A stretch of DNA of 12,124 bases from Clostridiales bacterium. GTDB taxonomy: Bacteria; Bacillota; Clostridia; Lachnospirales; WQUN01. A program made the position numbers and the translations under genes. The DNA is taken from the NCBI GenBank assembly GCA_031271275.1, contig JAISWA010000120.1, positions 1-12,124 of the forward strand, given 5' to 3'. A model generated the notes under the pieces. It was not told where the DNA came from. It saw only the letters and a list, made by a program, of their open reading frames with translations, and did not search any database. Shown in pieces: positions 4,193 through 11,054 of this stretch; positions within the stretch are counted from its first letter, which is position 1, and each line of letters starts with the position of its first letter.

Positions 4193-5134
4193 TTACACAT
4201 AGCGATACAGGTCGGGCTTTATTCCAAAGTCGCTTTCAATAAAATTTTCTAAGGTATTTAGCTCATTGTATCGCTTATAAATGGACAAAAGGGCGTGCGC
4301 GTCACGAAGTATTCTCACGCCCTCCTTTTCTTCCCCCAAATGCAGAACGCCGCAAGCCTTGTTTATCAGGAAAAGAGGGTAACACAGCGCTTCCTTTTGG
4401 TTCAGGCAACGTTCGATTCCCTCGTCGCAAAGCGTTATGGATTCTTCATACCTTTTCAATAAACCGAGATTTTTGCTTAAATTATATAAAAGGTTAAAAT
4501 ATATGCCGGACATTTCGTCCCCTTCCAAATATCCGTAATCAAGGGTGGTTTTCAGCCTGGCGTATATGTTGGTGGCTGCTTCCAAATCAGGCGACAAAAA
4601 ATTACGCGCCGTAGCCAATTGGTTAATCAAGTGAATTTCATCAAAAGAGATGACGCTCTGGTCAATTTCATCCTCTTTAAAGTCTTTTATCGTAAGGTTT
4701 AGCCCTTCGAAGGCGTAATCGTACATCGCCTGCCATTCTTTTTTGTGTCCCGCGATGGTGGCGCGCGCCCTGTATAAGAATTGCCGGTCTAATATATTTT
4801 TGCGGTGCTTTCCCGCCTTTTCAAGCCTTTTAACGATTTTCTCCGCTTTTAGGTCTTCGTCCGGGTCTTTCTTCCGGAGCATTCCGAGAATTTCATCTTT
4901 CTGCTCCATGATTTCTTTTCTGTCCGCGGTGACAATATCGGTATAGTATTTGTCCGGGTTTTCCTCAAGCCGTTCCATAAGCATTTTAAAAACAGTGTAA
5001 CTGGGCCTGTGAAGACCTTTCTCGATTCGGTACATCTGTTCTTTACTGCAGATTGCCTGGCAAAGGGACGCCTGCGTATAGCCCTTTCTTTCACGCAGCA
5101 GTTTTATAACCGTATGAATTACAAATTGCGGCAT
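4193..5134 (-). CDS. XRE-HTH/TPR regulator of RRNPP type (peptide-sensing candidate)
   Basis: The 313-residue protein starts with an XRE-type helix-turn-helix at about residues 8-58 (IKLLRERKGYTQASLCQAIC, SKEQMYRIEKGLHRPSYTVF). A charged linker follows, then a long helical region with TPR-like repeats near 118-150, 208-240 and 248-285 (YFNLLYNLSKNLGLLKRYEE, INKACGVLHLGEEKEGVRIL). This domain order and length are those of RRNPP cytoplasmic receptors (PlcR, PrgX, Rgg, ComR), which bind imported short peptides and change promoter activity. ATG 5134 is chosen because GGAGG (5144-5148 on this strand) is then 9 nt away; ATG 5140 would leave only 3 nt. The gene is convergent with a propeptide-like ORF and divergent from pheS. 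It is richer in A+T than its neighbours. It could also be an orphan Rgg-like regulator with another ligand. Confidence 0.8.
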   Translation of the reverse strand: MPQFVIHTVIKLLRERKGYTQASLCQAICSKEQMYRIEKGLHRPSYTVFKMLMERLEENPDKYYTDIVTADRKEIMEQKDEILGMLRKKDPDEDLKAEKIVKRLEKAGKHRKNILDRQFLYRARATIAGHKKEWQAMYDYAFEGLNLTIKDFKEDEIDQSVISFDEIHLINQLATARNFLSPDLEAATNIYARLKTTLDYGYLEGDEMSGIYFNLLYNLSKNLGLLKRYEESITLCDEGIERCLNQKEALCYPLFLINKACGVLHLGEEKEGVRILRDAHALLSIYKRYNELNTLENFIESDFGIKPDLYRYV

Positions 5135-5193
5135 AAACATAAACCTCCGGTTAGCGTACCGTAGTAGGATATTGGTCGGGCGGGGTCATAAAA

Positions 5194-5229
5194 CGCGGCG
5201 CAGCTTTCCTGTTGCTTTTTTGCGCCGCG
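5194..5229. repeat. 9-bp perfect G+C-rich inverted repeat between divergent genes
   Basis: CGCGGCGCA at 5194-5202 pairs with TGCGCCGCG at 5221-5229 around an 18-nt loop with a T6 run. It lies between the regulator gene and the pheS promoter; its right arm ends 1 bp before the -35 hexamer. On the minus strand it is followed by only four T. It may be an operator, an insulator-like terminator or a remnant. No clear promoter for the regulator can be assigned in the 54 bp between it and the regulator's ribosome binding site. Confidence 0.45.
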
Positions 5230-5230
5230 C

Positions 5231-5260
5231 TTGCACAGGCGGATTCCCTTGTGCTATACT
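5231..5260 (+). promoter_or_regulatory. pheST promoter (extended -10)
   Basis: TTGCAC at 5231-5236 and TATACT at 5255-5260 are 18 bp apart, each matching four or five consensus bases. TG at 5252-5253 with one base before the hexamer adds an extended -10. The start would be near 5267, about 134 nt before the pheS ATG. Confidence 0.7.
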
Positions 5261-5266
5261 TCGCCG

Positions 5267-5393
5267 CGAATGAATAATTATAGCCTATAATAATTTAAAC
5301 TTCAGCAAAATTATGTGAAAAAACAAAAGTACGCGCCCGAGGGTGGTACAGCGAGCCTTCGTCCCAATCAGCGAAGGTTTTTTAATTGGGAGG
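5267..5393 (+). promoter_or_regulatory. T-box leader of pheST, unusually short
   Basis: GAGGGTGGTACAGCG at 5339-5353 is a clear T-box motif. Its TGGT bulge can pair with the ACCA 3' end of an uncharged tRNA, fitting tRNA-Phe with discriminator A. GGG 5341-5343 and CGA 5352-5354 can pair with TCG and CCC in 5359-5365 to form the antiterminator, which excludes the terminator at 5356-5383. If the promoter at 5231-5260 is used, only about 72 nt precede the motif, too short for a canonical Stem I. A small hairpin there (5290-5296 with 5308-5314) shows TTC, a Phe codon, at 5301-5303 in its 11-nt loop. The terminator loop (5362-5368) is complementary to 5385-5391, overlapping the Shine-Dalgarno GGGAGG. 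Confidence 0.8.
5356..5383 (+). terminator. T-box conditional terminator
   Basis: CCTTCG at 5356-5361 and CGAAGG at 5372-5377 form the stem around a 10-nt loop, followed by six T (5378-5383). Formation competes with the T-box antiterminator, since the left arm and the CCC after it are used in both. Confidence 0.85.
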
Positions 5394-5400
5394 TTTATAC

Positions 5401-6429
5401 ATGGAAATCAATTTCGAAACCCTGCGCGGCGATGTGGAGCGGGCGCTCGCCGAGGCGATGGATATTCCGTCGTTGGAGGCGCTGCGGGTGCGTATGCTCG
5501 GGAAAAAAGGCGAAATCACGCAGCTTTTAAAAACGCTCGGCACCTTGGCGCCGGACGAGCGCCGCGTGTTCGGGCAGAAGGTGAACGACTTTCGCCGGGT
5601 ATTTGAGCAGGGCATTACGGAAGCCCGCGAATTTTTGCAGTTTAAGCAGCAGTCCCAGGCGATTGAAAAAGAAACCATTGACGTTACGCTGCCGGGCCGC
5701 CGCCGTGCAATCGGGCGAAGGCACCCCATCGCGTCGGTGCAGGATAAACTGACCGATTTGTTTATCGGGTTGGGCTTTACCGTAGCCGAAGGGCCCCATA
5801 TAGAATCGGAATATTATAATTTTGAGGCGTTAAACACCCCTGCCGACCACCCGAGCCGGGACGAGCAGGACACGCTCTACATCACCGACCGCATTGTGCT
5901 GCGCACGCAGACTTCGCCGGTTCAGGTGCGCACCATGGAAAGCATGAAGCCGCCCATCCGCATCGTCGCGCCGGGGAAAGTTTTCCGCGCGGACGAAATA
6001 GACGCCACGCACACCCCGGTGTTTCATCAAATAGAAGGGCTCGTCATAGACAAGGGCATTACGCTTGGGGATTTAAAAGGCATTCAGGAACTGGCGGCGC
6101 GGCATCTTTTCGGGGAAAACACCAAAATACGTTTCCGCCCCAGTTATTTCCCGTTTACGGAACCCAGTGCCGAAGTGGACGTGACCTGCCACGCCTGCGG
6201 GGGGAACGTCCCGCCGGAGGGCTGCCGCGTGTGCAAAGACAGCGGTTGGGTGGAGTTGTGGGGCTGCGGGATGGTTCACCCCCGCGTACTGGAAATGTCG
6301 GGCATCGACCCGAAGGTCTATTCCGGTTACGCCTTTGGAATGGGTATCGACCGCATTACTTCCAGTTTATTCGGGATCACCGACCCGCGGAATTATTTTG
6401 AGAACGATATGAACTTTCTGGCGAATTAA
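5401..6429 (+). CDS. pheS: Phenylalanyl-tRNA synthetase alpha subunit
   Basis: The 342-residue protein is the catalytic alpha subunit of the (alpha-beta)2 enzyme that charges tRNA-Phe. It has an N-terminal coiled-coil tRNA-binding region (about 1-85, including LRVRMLGKKGEITQLLKTLG), then the class II core with HPSRDEQDTLYI, motif 2 around VFRADEIDATHTPVFHQIEG, the FTEPSAEVDV segment (about 252-261), a CxxC-x8-CxxC segment at Cys263/266/275/278 followed by GWVELWGCGMVHP, and motif 3 GYAFGMGIDRI (309-319). ATG 5401 has GGGAGG with 7-nt spacing. pheT follows after 16 bp. Expression is likely under T-box control by uncharged tRNA. Confidence 0.97.
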   Translation: MEINFETLRGDVERALAEAMDIPSLEALRVRMLGKKGEITQLLKTLGTLAPDERRVFGQKVNDFRRVFEQGITEAREFLQFKQQSQAIEKETIDVTLPGRRRAIGRRHPIASVQDKLTDLFIGLGFTVAEGPHIESEYYNFEALNTPADHPSRDEQDTLYITDRIVLRTQTSPVQVRTMESMKPPIRIVAPGKVFRADEIDATHTPVFHQIEGLVIDKGITLGDLKGIQELAARHLFGENTKIRFRPSYFPFTEPSAEVDVTCHACGGNVPPEGCRVCKDSGWVELWGCGMVHPRVLEMSGIDPKVYSGYAFGMGIDRITSSLFGITDPRNYFENDMNFLAN

Positions 6430-6445
6430 TGAAGGAGGTATTTTG

Positions 6446-8887
6446 ATGCTCGTTCCAATGTCCTGGCTGCGCGACTGCGTTGACGCCGTTAAATCCGAAA
6501 ATTTACCCGCGTTCATGGATAGAATCACCCAAACCGGCACCAAGGTGGAGGGGCTGACCCTGCCCGGGGAGGAAATTACCGGCGTGGTAACGGGCCGCGT
6601 GCTTTCCGTCGAAAAACACCCCGACGCGGACAAGCTGCTGATTACTAAAATAGATATCGGGGAAAAAACCATACAAATTATCACCGGGGCGACCAACCTG
6701 ACCGTGGGCGCTTACGTGCCGGTGGCGTTGGACGGCGCGAAGCTGGCGGAGGGCAAGCGCATCAAAAAAGGCAAGCTGCGGGGGTTGGATTCCGAGGGAA
6801 TGCTCTGCGACATCGGCGAGCTTGGCCGCACCCGCTACGACTACCCCGAAGCCCCCGAGAACGGTATTTACATTTTTCAGGAGCCGCAGCCCCTCGGCGC
6901 GGACGTAAGGCCCCTGCTTCAGCTTACCGACGAAGTGATTGATTTTGAAATCATGTCCAACCGGCCCGACTGCAATTCCATTATCGGCGTGGCGCGGGAA
7001 GCCGCCGCCGCGTATGGGCAAACATTTACCCCGCCGGAAATTTCCTTAAAAGAAACCGCCGGGGGCGACGCGGCGGAAATGATTTCCGTGGAAATTAAAA
7101 ACCCCGCCCTTTGCCCGCGCTATATCGCCCGGGTGGTGAAGAACGTAAAAGTCGGGCCGAGCCCGCTGTGGCTCAGGCACCGGCTTACCGCGTGCGGGTT
7201 GCGCCCCATCAACAATATCGTGGACATCACCAATTACGTCATGCTCGAGTACGGGCAGCCCATGCACGCCTTCGACATCGACAACATTGCCGAAGGCAGA
7301 ATCATTGTGCGCAACGCGGCGGCGGGGGAAAAATTCACCACCCTCGACGGGGTGGAGCGCACGCTTGACGAGACGATGCTCGTCATCGCCGACCCGCAAA
7401 AGGCGGTGGCGGCGGCGGGGGTCATGGGCGGGGAAAATTCCATGGTCACGGGGAACGCCTCGGCGGTTTTATTTGAATCCGCCACTTTTAACGGGCCCAA
7501 CATCCGGTTCACCTCCCGCAAGCTCGGCTTGCGCACCGACGCTTCCGCCCGCTACGAAAAAGGGCTTGACCCCAACTTGGCGTTGGACGCGGTCAACCGC
7601 GCCATGCAACTGATTGAGGAACTGGAATGCGGCGAGGTGGTGCCGGGTATCGCGGAAGCGTACCCCGAACCCCGGCTGCCCTTTAAGGTGGGCTATAACC
7701 CCGCAAGCGTCAGCGCGCTGATTGGCGCGGACATAAGCGCGGGCGAAATGGTCAACATCCTTTCCCGCATAGGGATTGAAACGGAAAACGAAGGCGGGGA
7801 AACGCGCGCCGTCGTCCCGACCCGCCGGAGGGATATTTCCCGGGAAGCGGACATCGCGGAAGAAGTCGCGCGTTTCTACGGCTACGGGAATATCCCTTCC
7901 CGTGAGACGCAAACCGTGGCGGCCCCCGGCGGGCGTTCGGAAAAACAGCGGTTCGCGGACAAAATCCATTCCGCCATGGTGGCGCTTGGCTACTGCGAGG
8001 CGCTGACGTATCCCTTTGAAAGCCCGAAAGTTTTCGACAGGCTTGCCCTCGCCCAGGACGACCCCTTGAGGAACGCCATACGTATTCAAAACCCGTTGGG
8101 GGAAGATTTTTCCGTCATGCGCACGGTTACGCTGAACGGGTTACTGGAAAGCCTCGCCCTTAATTTCAACCGCAAGAACGAATACGCGCGGCTCTATGAA
8201 CTGGCTTACGCGTATATCCCCAAGTCGCTTCCGCTTACGGAACTGCCCGAGGAACGTTTCACGCTGACTTTCGCGGAATATGATAAAAAAGGCACGGACT
8301 TTTTCGACATAAAAGGCGGCTTGGAAGAATTATTATGGGCACTGGGATTGGACGGTTCCCGGGTAAAGTTTGAAGCGTCCGCGCGCTATCCGTATATGCA
8401 CCCGGGCCGCGCGGCGGATATTTTCATTTGCGAAAAAGGCGGGCGGAACCCGAAGCTTGTCGGGTACGCCGGGGAGATTCACCCGGCGGTCTGCCATAAT
8501 TATCAGCTCGGCGAGCGCGCCTACGCCGGGGTGTTGGATTTGGAATGCTTATTTACGTTTTCCGCCGGGGTTAAGCGCGTGTTCAAGCCCTTGCCCAAGT
8601 TCCCGTCCATACAGCGCGACATCGCCCTGCGGGTAAAAACTGAAATTACCGCCGCGCAGGTGGAAGCCGCCATAAAAGAGAAAGGCTCTCAGCTGTTGGC
8701 GGGGATAAAGCTGTTCGACGTGTACCAGGGCGTTCAGGTAGAGGAGGGGTATAAGTCTATGGCGTATTCGCTGAGTTTCCGCTCGCCCGACCGCACGCTT
8801 ACCGAAGCGGATATCGACAAGCCCATGAAAAATATTCTGGAGAATTTGTCCAAGAAGCTCGACGCGGCGCTGAGGGGATTACAATGA
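6446..8887 (+). CDS. pheT: Phenylalanyl-tRNA synthetase beta subunit
   Basis: The 813-residue protein is the beta subunit, with editing and tRNA-recognition modules. In order: an EMAPII-like tRNA-binding domain at about 40-150 (RVLSVEKHPDADKLLI, TGATNLTVGAYVPVAL, LRGLDSEGMLC), a B3/B4 editing domain at about 210-380 (NNIVDITNYVMLEYGQPMHA, TSRKLGLRTDASARYEKGLD), a B5 domain at about 405-475 (RRRDISREADIAEEVARFYGY), a pseudo-catalytic region, and a C-terminal ferredoxin-fold anticodon-binding domain (KFPSIQRDIALRV, YSLSFRSPDRTLTEADID). Length is normal. ATG 6446 has AAGGAGG with 7-nt spacing; the TTG just before it is rejected. The stop overlaps the next gene's start by ATGA, tying it to the membrane-protein/scpAB genes. 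Confidence 0.97.
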   Translation: MLVPMSWLRDCVDAVKSENLPAFMDRITQTGTKVEGLTLPGEEITGVVTGRVLSVEKHPDADKLLITKIDIGEKTIQIITGATNLTVGAYVPVALDGAKLAEGKRIKKGKLRGLDSEGMLCDIGELGRTRYDYPEAPENGIYIFQEPQPLGADVRPLLQLTDEVIDFEIMSNRPDCNSIIGVAREAAAAYGQTFTPPEISLKETAGGDAAEMISVEIKNPALCPRYIARVVKNVKVGPSPLWLRHRLTACGLRPINNIVDITNYVMLEYGQPMHAFDIDNIAEGRIIVRNAAAGEKFTTLDGVERTLDETMLVIADPQKAVAAAGVMGGENSMVTGNASAVLFESATFNGPNIRFTSRKLGLRTDASARYEKGLDPNLALDAVNRAMQLIEELECGEVVPGIAEAYPEPRLPFKVGYNPASVSALIGADISAGEMVNILSRIGIETENEGGETRAVVPTRRRDISREADIAEEVARFYGYGNIPSRETQTVAAPGGRSEKQRFADKIHSAMVALGYCEALTYPFESPKVFDRLALAQDDPLRNAIRIQNPLGEDFSVMRTVTLNGLLESLALNFNRKNEYARLYELAYAYIPKSLPLTELPEERFTLTFAEYDKKGTDFFDIKGGLEELLWALGLDGSRVKFEASARYPYMHPGRAADIFICEKGGRNPKLVGYAGEIHPAVCHNYQLGERAYAGVLDLECLFTFSAGVKRVFKPLPKFPSIQRDIALRVKTEITAAQVEAAIKEKGSQLLAGIKLFDVYQGVQVEEGYKSMAYSLSFRSPDRTLTEADIDKPMKNILENLSKKLDAALRGLQ

Positions 8888-9603
8888 TTAGTATTTCGCT
8901 GACCTATTATTTGTTCATGCTGCCCGCCGCTTTTTTCGCGCCGGTAATACATGAATGCGTAAAAGCCTATTGCAGCGCCCGCTTAGGGGACCCTTCGCCC
9001 AAGAATAAAGGCTTCCTTTCCGGTAACCCTTTGCGTTACTTTGAGCCGGTGGGTTTTTTTTGCGTTTTGATTTTCGGCTACGGTTGGGGGCAGCCGGTGC
9101 CCACGTCGCCGCTGTATTATAAAGACCGCCGGCGCGGCGTGCTGATTACGCATATCGTCCCATCGGTTATTAATCTGTTGGTCGGGCTGATAACCGCGGC
9201 GGCGGTACGTATTATTACCGTCGTATTCCCTTCCGTGTTCGGGGCGCTGCCCCAGGACGGCGGGTTAACGGTTTCTTTTCTCAATAACATTGGCGGGGCG
9301 TTTGGTTACTTAGGGCAGTTCGAAGGCGTGACCTTCGGAGCCGCCGCCGCGTTTGCGGGGGTTGCGGTTTTACATACTTTCTCCGCCGTCAACATCGGGT
9401 TGGCGCTCTTTAACATCATTCCCGTCTATCCCCTGGACGGCGCGAAAGTGCTGCAGCTTTTCCTCAAGCCGAACCTGTCGGTTCAAATGACCCATTATGA
9501 AAAAATCTTTCAAGTCATTCTGCTGCTGCTGTTGGGGATGGGGCTGATAAGAAGCGTGCTTCAGCCGGTTACGGATTTGATTCTGCGGTTGGTTTGGCTG
9601 TGA
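8884..9603 (+). CDS. M50 site-2-protease-like membrane protein with HExxK
   Basis: The 239-residue protein resembles the YwhC-like M50 intramembrane metalloprotease group in layout: a first membrane helix with the HExxH position at residues 23-27, then LGDPSPKNKGFLSGNPLRYFEPVGF, the GWGQPVPTSPLYYKDRRRG strand-like region, a helix with PSVINLL, and a late helix with NIIPVYPLDGAKVL, where Asp185 matches the third metal ligand. About five hydrophobic segments are visible. The motif is HECVK, so the second zinc-binding His is Lys27, and the usual G before P-x-x-N is Val. It is therefore probably not a normal zinc protease; it may be a pseudoprotease or use other ligands. From memory, M50 proteins are common just before scpA in Clostridia. 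ATG 8884 overlaps pheT by 4 bp, with AGGGGA upstream, and the stop overlaps scpA. Confidence 0.85.
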   Translation: MISISLTYYLFMLPAAFFAPVIHECVKAYCSARLGDPSPKNKGFLSGNPLRYFEPVGFFCVLIFGYGWGQPVPTSPLYYKDRRRGVLITHIVPSVINLLVGLITAAAVRIITVVFPSVFGALPQDGGLTVSFLNNIGGAFGYLGQFEGVTFGAAAAFAGVAVLHTFSAVNIGLALFNIIPVYPLDGAKVLQLFLKPNLSVQMTHYEKIFQVILLLLLGMGLIRSVLQPVTDLILRLVWL

Positions 9604-10340
9604 TTGAATTCCGGTTGGAAAGCTTCGAAGGGCCGTTGGACTTATTGCTGCGGCTGATAGAAAAAAATAAGATTGATATCTGCGATATCCCCGTTTCCCA
9701 ACTGACGGAACAGTATATGGAAGTTATCAGAACGTTCGCCGGGGAACCCCACCGCGGCATGGACGCCATGAGCGAATTTTTGGTGATGGCGGCGACCCTG
9801 CTCGAAATCAAATCCCGTATGCTGCTGCCCAAGCCGCCCGCCCAAGACGGGGAAGGGGACGAAGACCCCCGCGACGCGTTGGTGCGCAAGCTGTTGGCGT
9901 ACAAGCAGTGCCAGGCGCTTGCCGAGCAGCTGAAATTTACGGAAGACCAGGGGAAGCGGATTACCCGCGAAGGCGAGCGGGAACTGTTCGCGGAGCTGTC
10001 CCGGGTGGAGCCGTTGCGGGCGATGGCGGGCGTCGCGGCGGACGAGCTTTGGCGCGTGTTTACCGAAGTGATGAAACGCCGCGCCCTGCGGACGGACCCT
10101 GTACGCGCGGGTTACGGCGACATGCCCCGGGAGCGTTTCACCGTGGAGGAAAAAATTGCGCTTATAGCGGAACAGCTTGTCTCCGGCAACGGGAAACTGC
10201 GTCTGCGCGCGCTGTTTGAAGCCTGCGAGACGCGGATAGAGATGGTGATTACCTTCCTCGCGATGCTTGAGCTGATACGGCGCGGGCAGGCGCGGGCGAG
10301 CCAGCGGCGGGTGTTCGGGGAGATTTATTTAGCCGTATGA
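9600..10340 (+). CDS. scpA: Segregation and condensation protein A
   Basis: The 246-residue protein is ScpA, the kleisin that bridges the SMC heads and binds ScpB, organising and segregating the chromosome. The N-terminal signature is clear (FRLESFEGPLDLLLRLIEKN, IDICDIPVSQLTEQYMEVI), followed by FLVMAATLLEIKSRMLLP, an acidic linker, and a C-terminal winged-helix part near 180-240 (VEEKIALIAEQLV ... LELIRRGQARASQRRVFGEIYL). GTG 9600 is chosen because it overlaps the previous stop as GTGA, typical of coupled translation. TTG 9594 would add two residues, and neither has a good Shine-Dalgarno. The stop overlaps scpB by ATGA. Confidence 0.95.
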   Translation: MIEFRLESFEGPLDLLLRLIEKNKIDICDIPVSQLTEQYMEVIRTFAGEPHRGMDAMSEFLVMAATLLEIKSRMLLPKPPAQDGEGDEDPRDALVRKLLAYKQCQALAEQLKFTEDQGKRITREGERELFAELSRVEPLRAMAGVAADELWRVFTEVMKRRALRTDPVRAGYGDMPRERFTVEEKIALIAEQLVSGNGKLRLRALFEACETRIEMVITFLAMLELIRRGQARASQRRVFGEIYLAV

Positions 10341-10888
10341 GTATGCGCGTAAGACAGGAAAAAATATTGGAGGCGGTGCTGTTCGCCAGCGGCGAAAGCG
10401 TTCCGCTAACGAGGCTCGCGGACGCGGCGGGCTGCGCCGTTCCCGTGACGCGCGGCCTTCTTGCGCATATGGCGGAACTGTACGCCGAGGAACAGGCGGG
10501 GATTCAGCTTATAGAACTGGACGACGCGTACCGGCTGTGTACCAACCCGCTGTATTACGACAACGTGAAAAAGCTGCTGCGCAGCGCGCCCCACAAGCCA
10601 TTGACGCAAACGCTGCTTGAGACGCTTGCGATTATCGCGTACAAGCAGCCGGTGACCAAGGCGGTGATTGAGGAAATACGCGGGGTCAACGCCGACCATT
10701 CCGTCAACAAGCTGCTCGAGTACGGGCTTATCGAAGAAAGAGGCAGGCTGGAAGCGCCGGGCAAGCCGATTATGTTCGGAACGACGGAGGATTTTTTGAA
10801 GTATTACGGGTATAAGAATTTGGACGGTTTTTTGGCGGCGGCGGGGGAAGCGGACGGGGAGAAGGATTCTTCGCTTCGCTCAGAATGA
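10337..10888 (+). CDS. scpB: Segregation and condensation protein B
   Basis: The 183-residue protein is ScpB, the KITE-type winged-helix partner of ScpA in the SMC complex. Recognisable parts are the start (RQEKILEAVLFASGESVPLT), the first winged helix, then LLETLAIIAYKQPVTKAVIE, EIRGVNADHSVNKLLEYGLI and the wing ERGRLEAPGKPIMFGTTEDF with FLKYYGYKNLDGF. ATG 10337 overlaps the scpA stop; ATG 10343 is an alternative. The last residues (EKDSSLRSE) are encoded by a dispersed-type repeat (10864-10890) that supplies the stop codon, so the tail is probably a recent, non-conserved addition. Confidence 0.95.
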   Translation: MSMRVRQEKILEAVLFASGESVPLTRLADAAGCAVPVTRGLLAHMAELYAEEQAGIQLIELDDAYRLCTNPLYYDNVKKLLRSAPHKPLTQTLLETLAIIAYKQPVTKAVIEEIRGVNADHSVNKLLEYGLIEERGRLEAPGKPIMFGTTEDFLKYYGYKNLDGFLAAAGEADGEKDSSLRSE

Positions 10889-10890
10889 CA
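10864..10890. repeat. Imperfect palindromic repeat, widespread intergenic type
   Basis: The stretch contains ATTCT, then TCGCTTCGC, then TCAGAATGACA, so ATTCT and AGAAT face each other around a double TTCGC/TCGCT core. I recall very similar sequences scattered between genes in many bacterial genomes; that is memory, not a search. It overlaps the last codons of scpB. Confidence 0.55.
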
Positions 10891-10947
10891 CGGGCGGTGT
10901 GTTCAGAATGACATGGCGGTGTGCTCAGAATGACACGGGCGGTGTGT
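10880..10947. repeat. Tandem repeat, three copies of 22-23 bp
   Basis: Units at 10880-10902, 10903-10924 and 10925-10947 share TCAGAATGACA followed by a G-rich part and GGTGTG. Units 1 and 3 are identical (23 bp), and unit 2 is 22 bp with changes. A partial fourth copy may follow (TCTTAATGAATCC at 10948-10960). Each unit holds ACAC and GTGT arms that can pair. The array grew out of the palindromic repeat at the scpB end. From 10948 to 10990 I see nothing else. Confidence 0.8.
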
Positions 10948-10990
10948 TCTTAATGAATCCGAAAACGTCACGCCCGTTCACCACAATGCA

Positions 10991-11019
10991 TTGACGCTTC
11001 CGATGGTCAAAAATTAAGT
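10991..11019 (+). promoter_or_regulatory. Candidate glnA promoter
   Basis: TTGACG at 10991-10996 (five of six bases) is followed after 17 bp by TTAAGT at 11014-11019, a poor -10. It is the best sigma-A-like pair between the repeats and glnA. I see no convincing GlnR-type site (TGTNA-N7-TNACA). Confidence 0.35.
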
Positions 11020-11054
11020 TGATTCGCTACATTCCAAAGTTAAGGGGAAATTTT

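Noticed and set aside
7469..8089. Long minus-strand open frame (about 206 codons) inside pheT
   Set aside because: It is antisense to a fully convincing pheT and has no start site or motif; open antisense frames are expected in G+C-rich coding DNA.
10880..10947. Tandem units considered as a CRISPR array
   Set aside because: The units are contiguous with no spacers, and no cas gene is present.
10960..10969. CGAAAACGTC recurs at the left end of the window (1-10)
   Set aside because: Ten-base matches are expected by chance many times in 12 kb, and the flanks differ.
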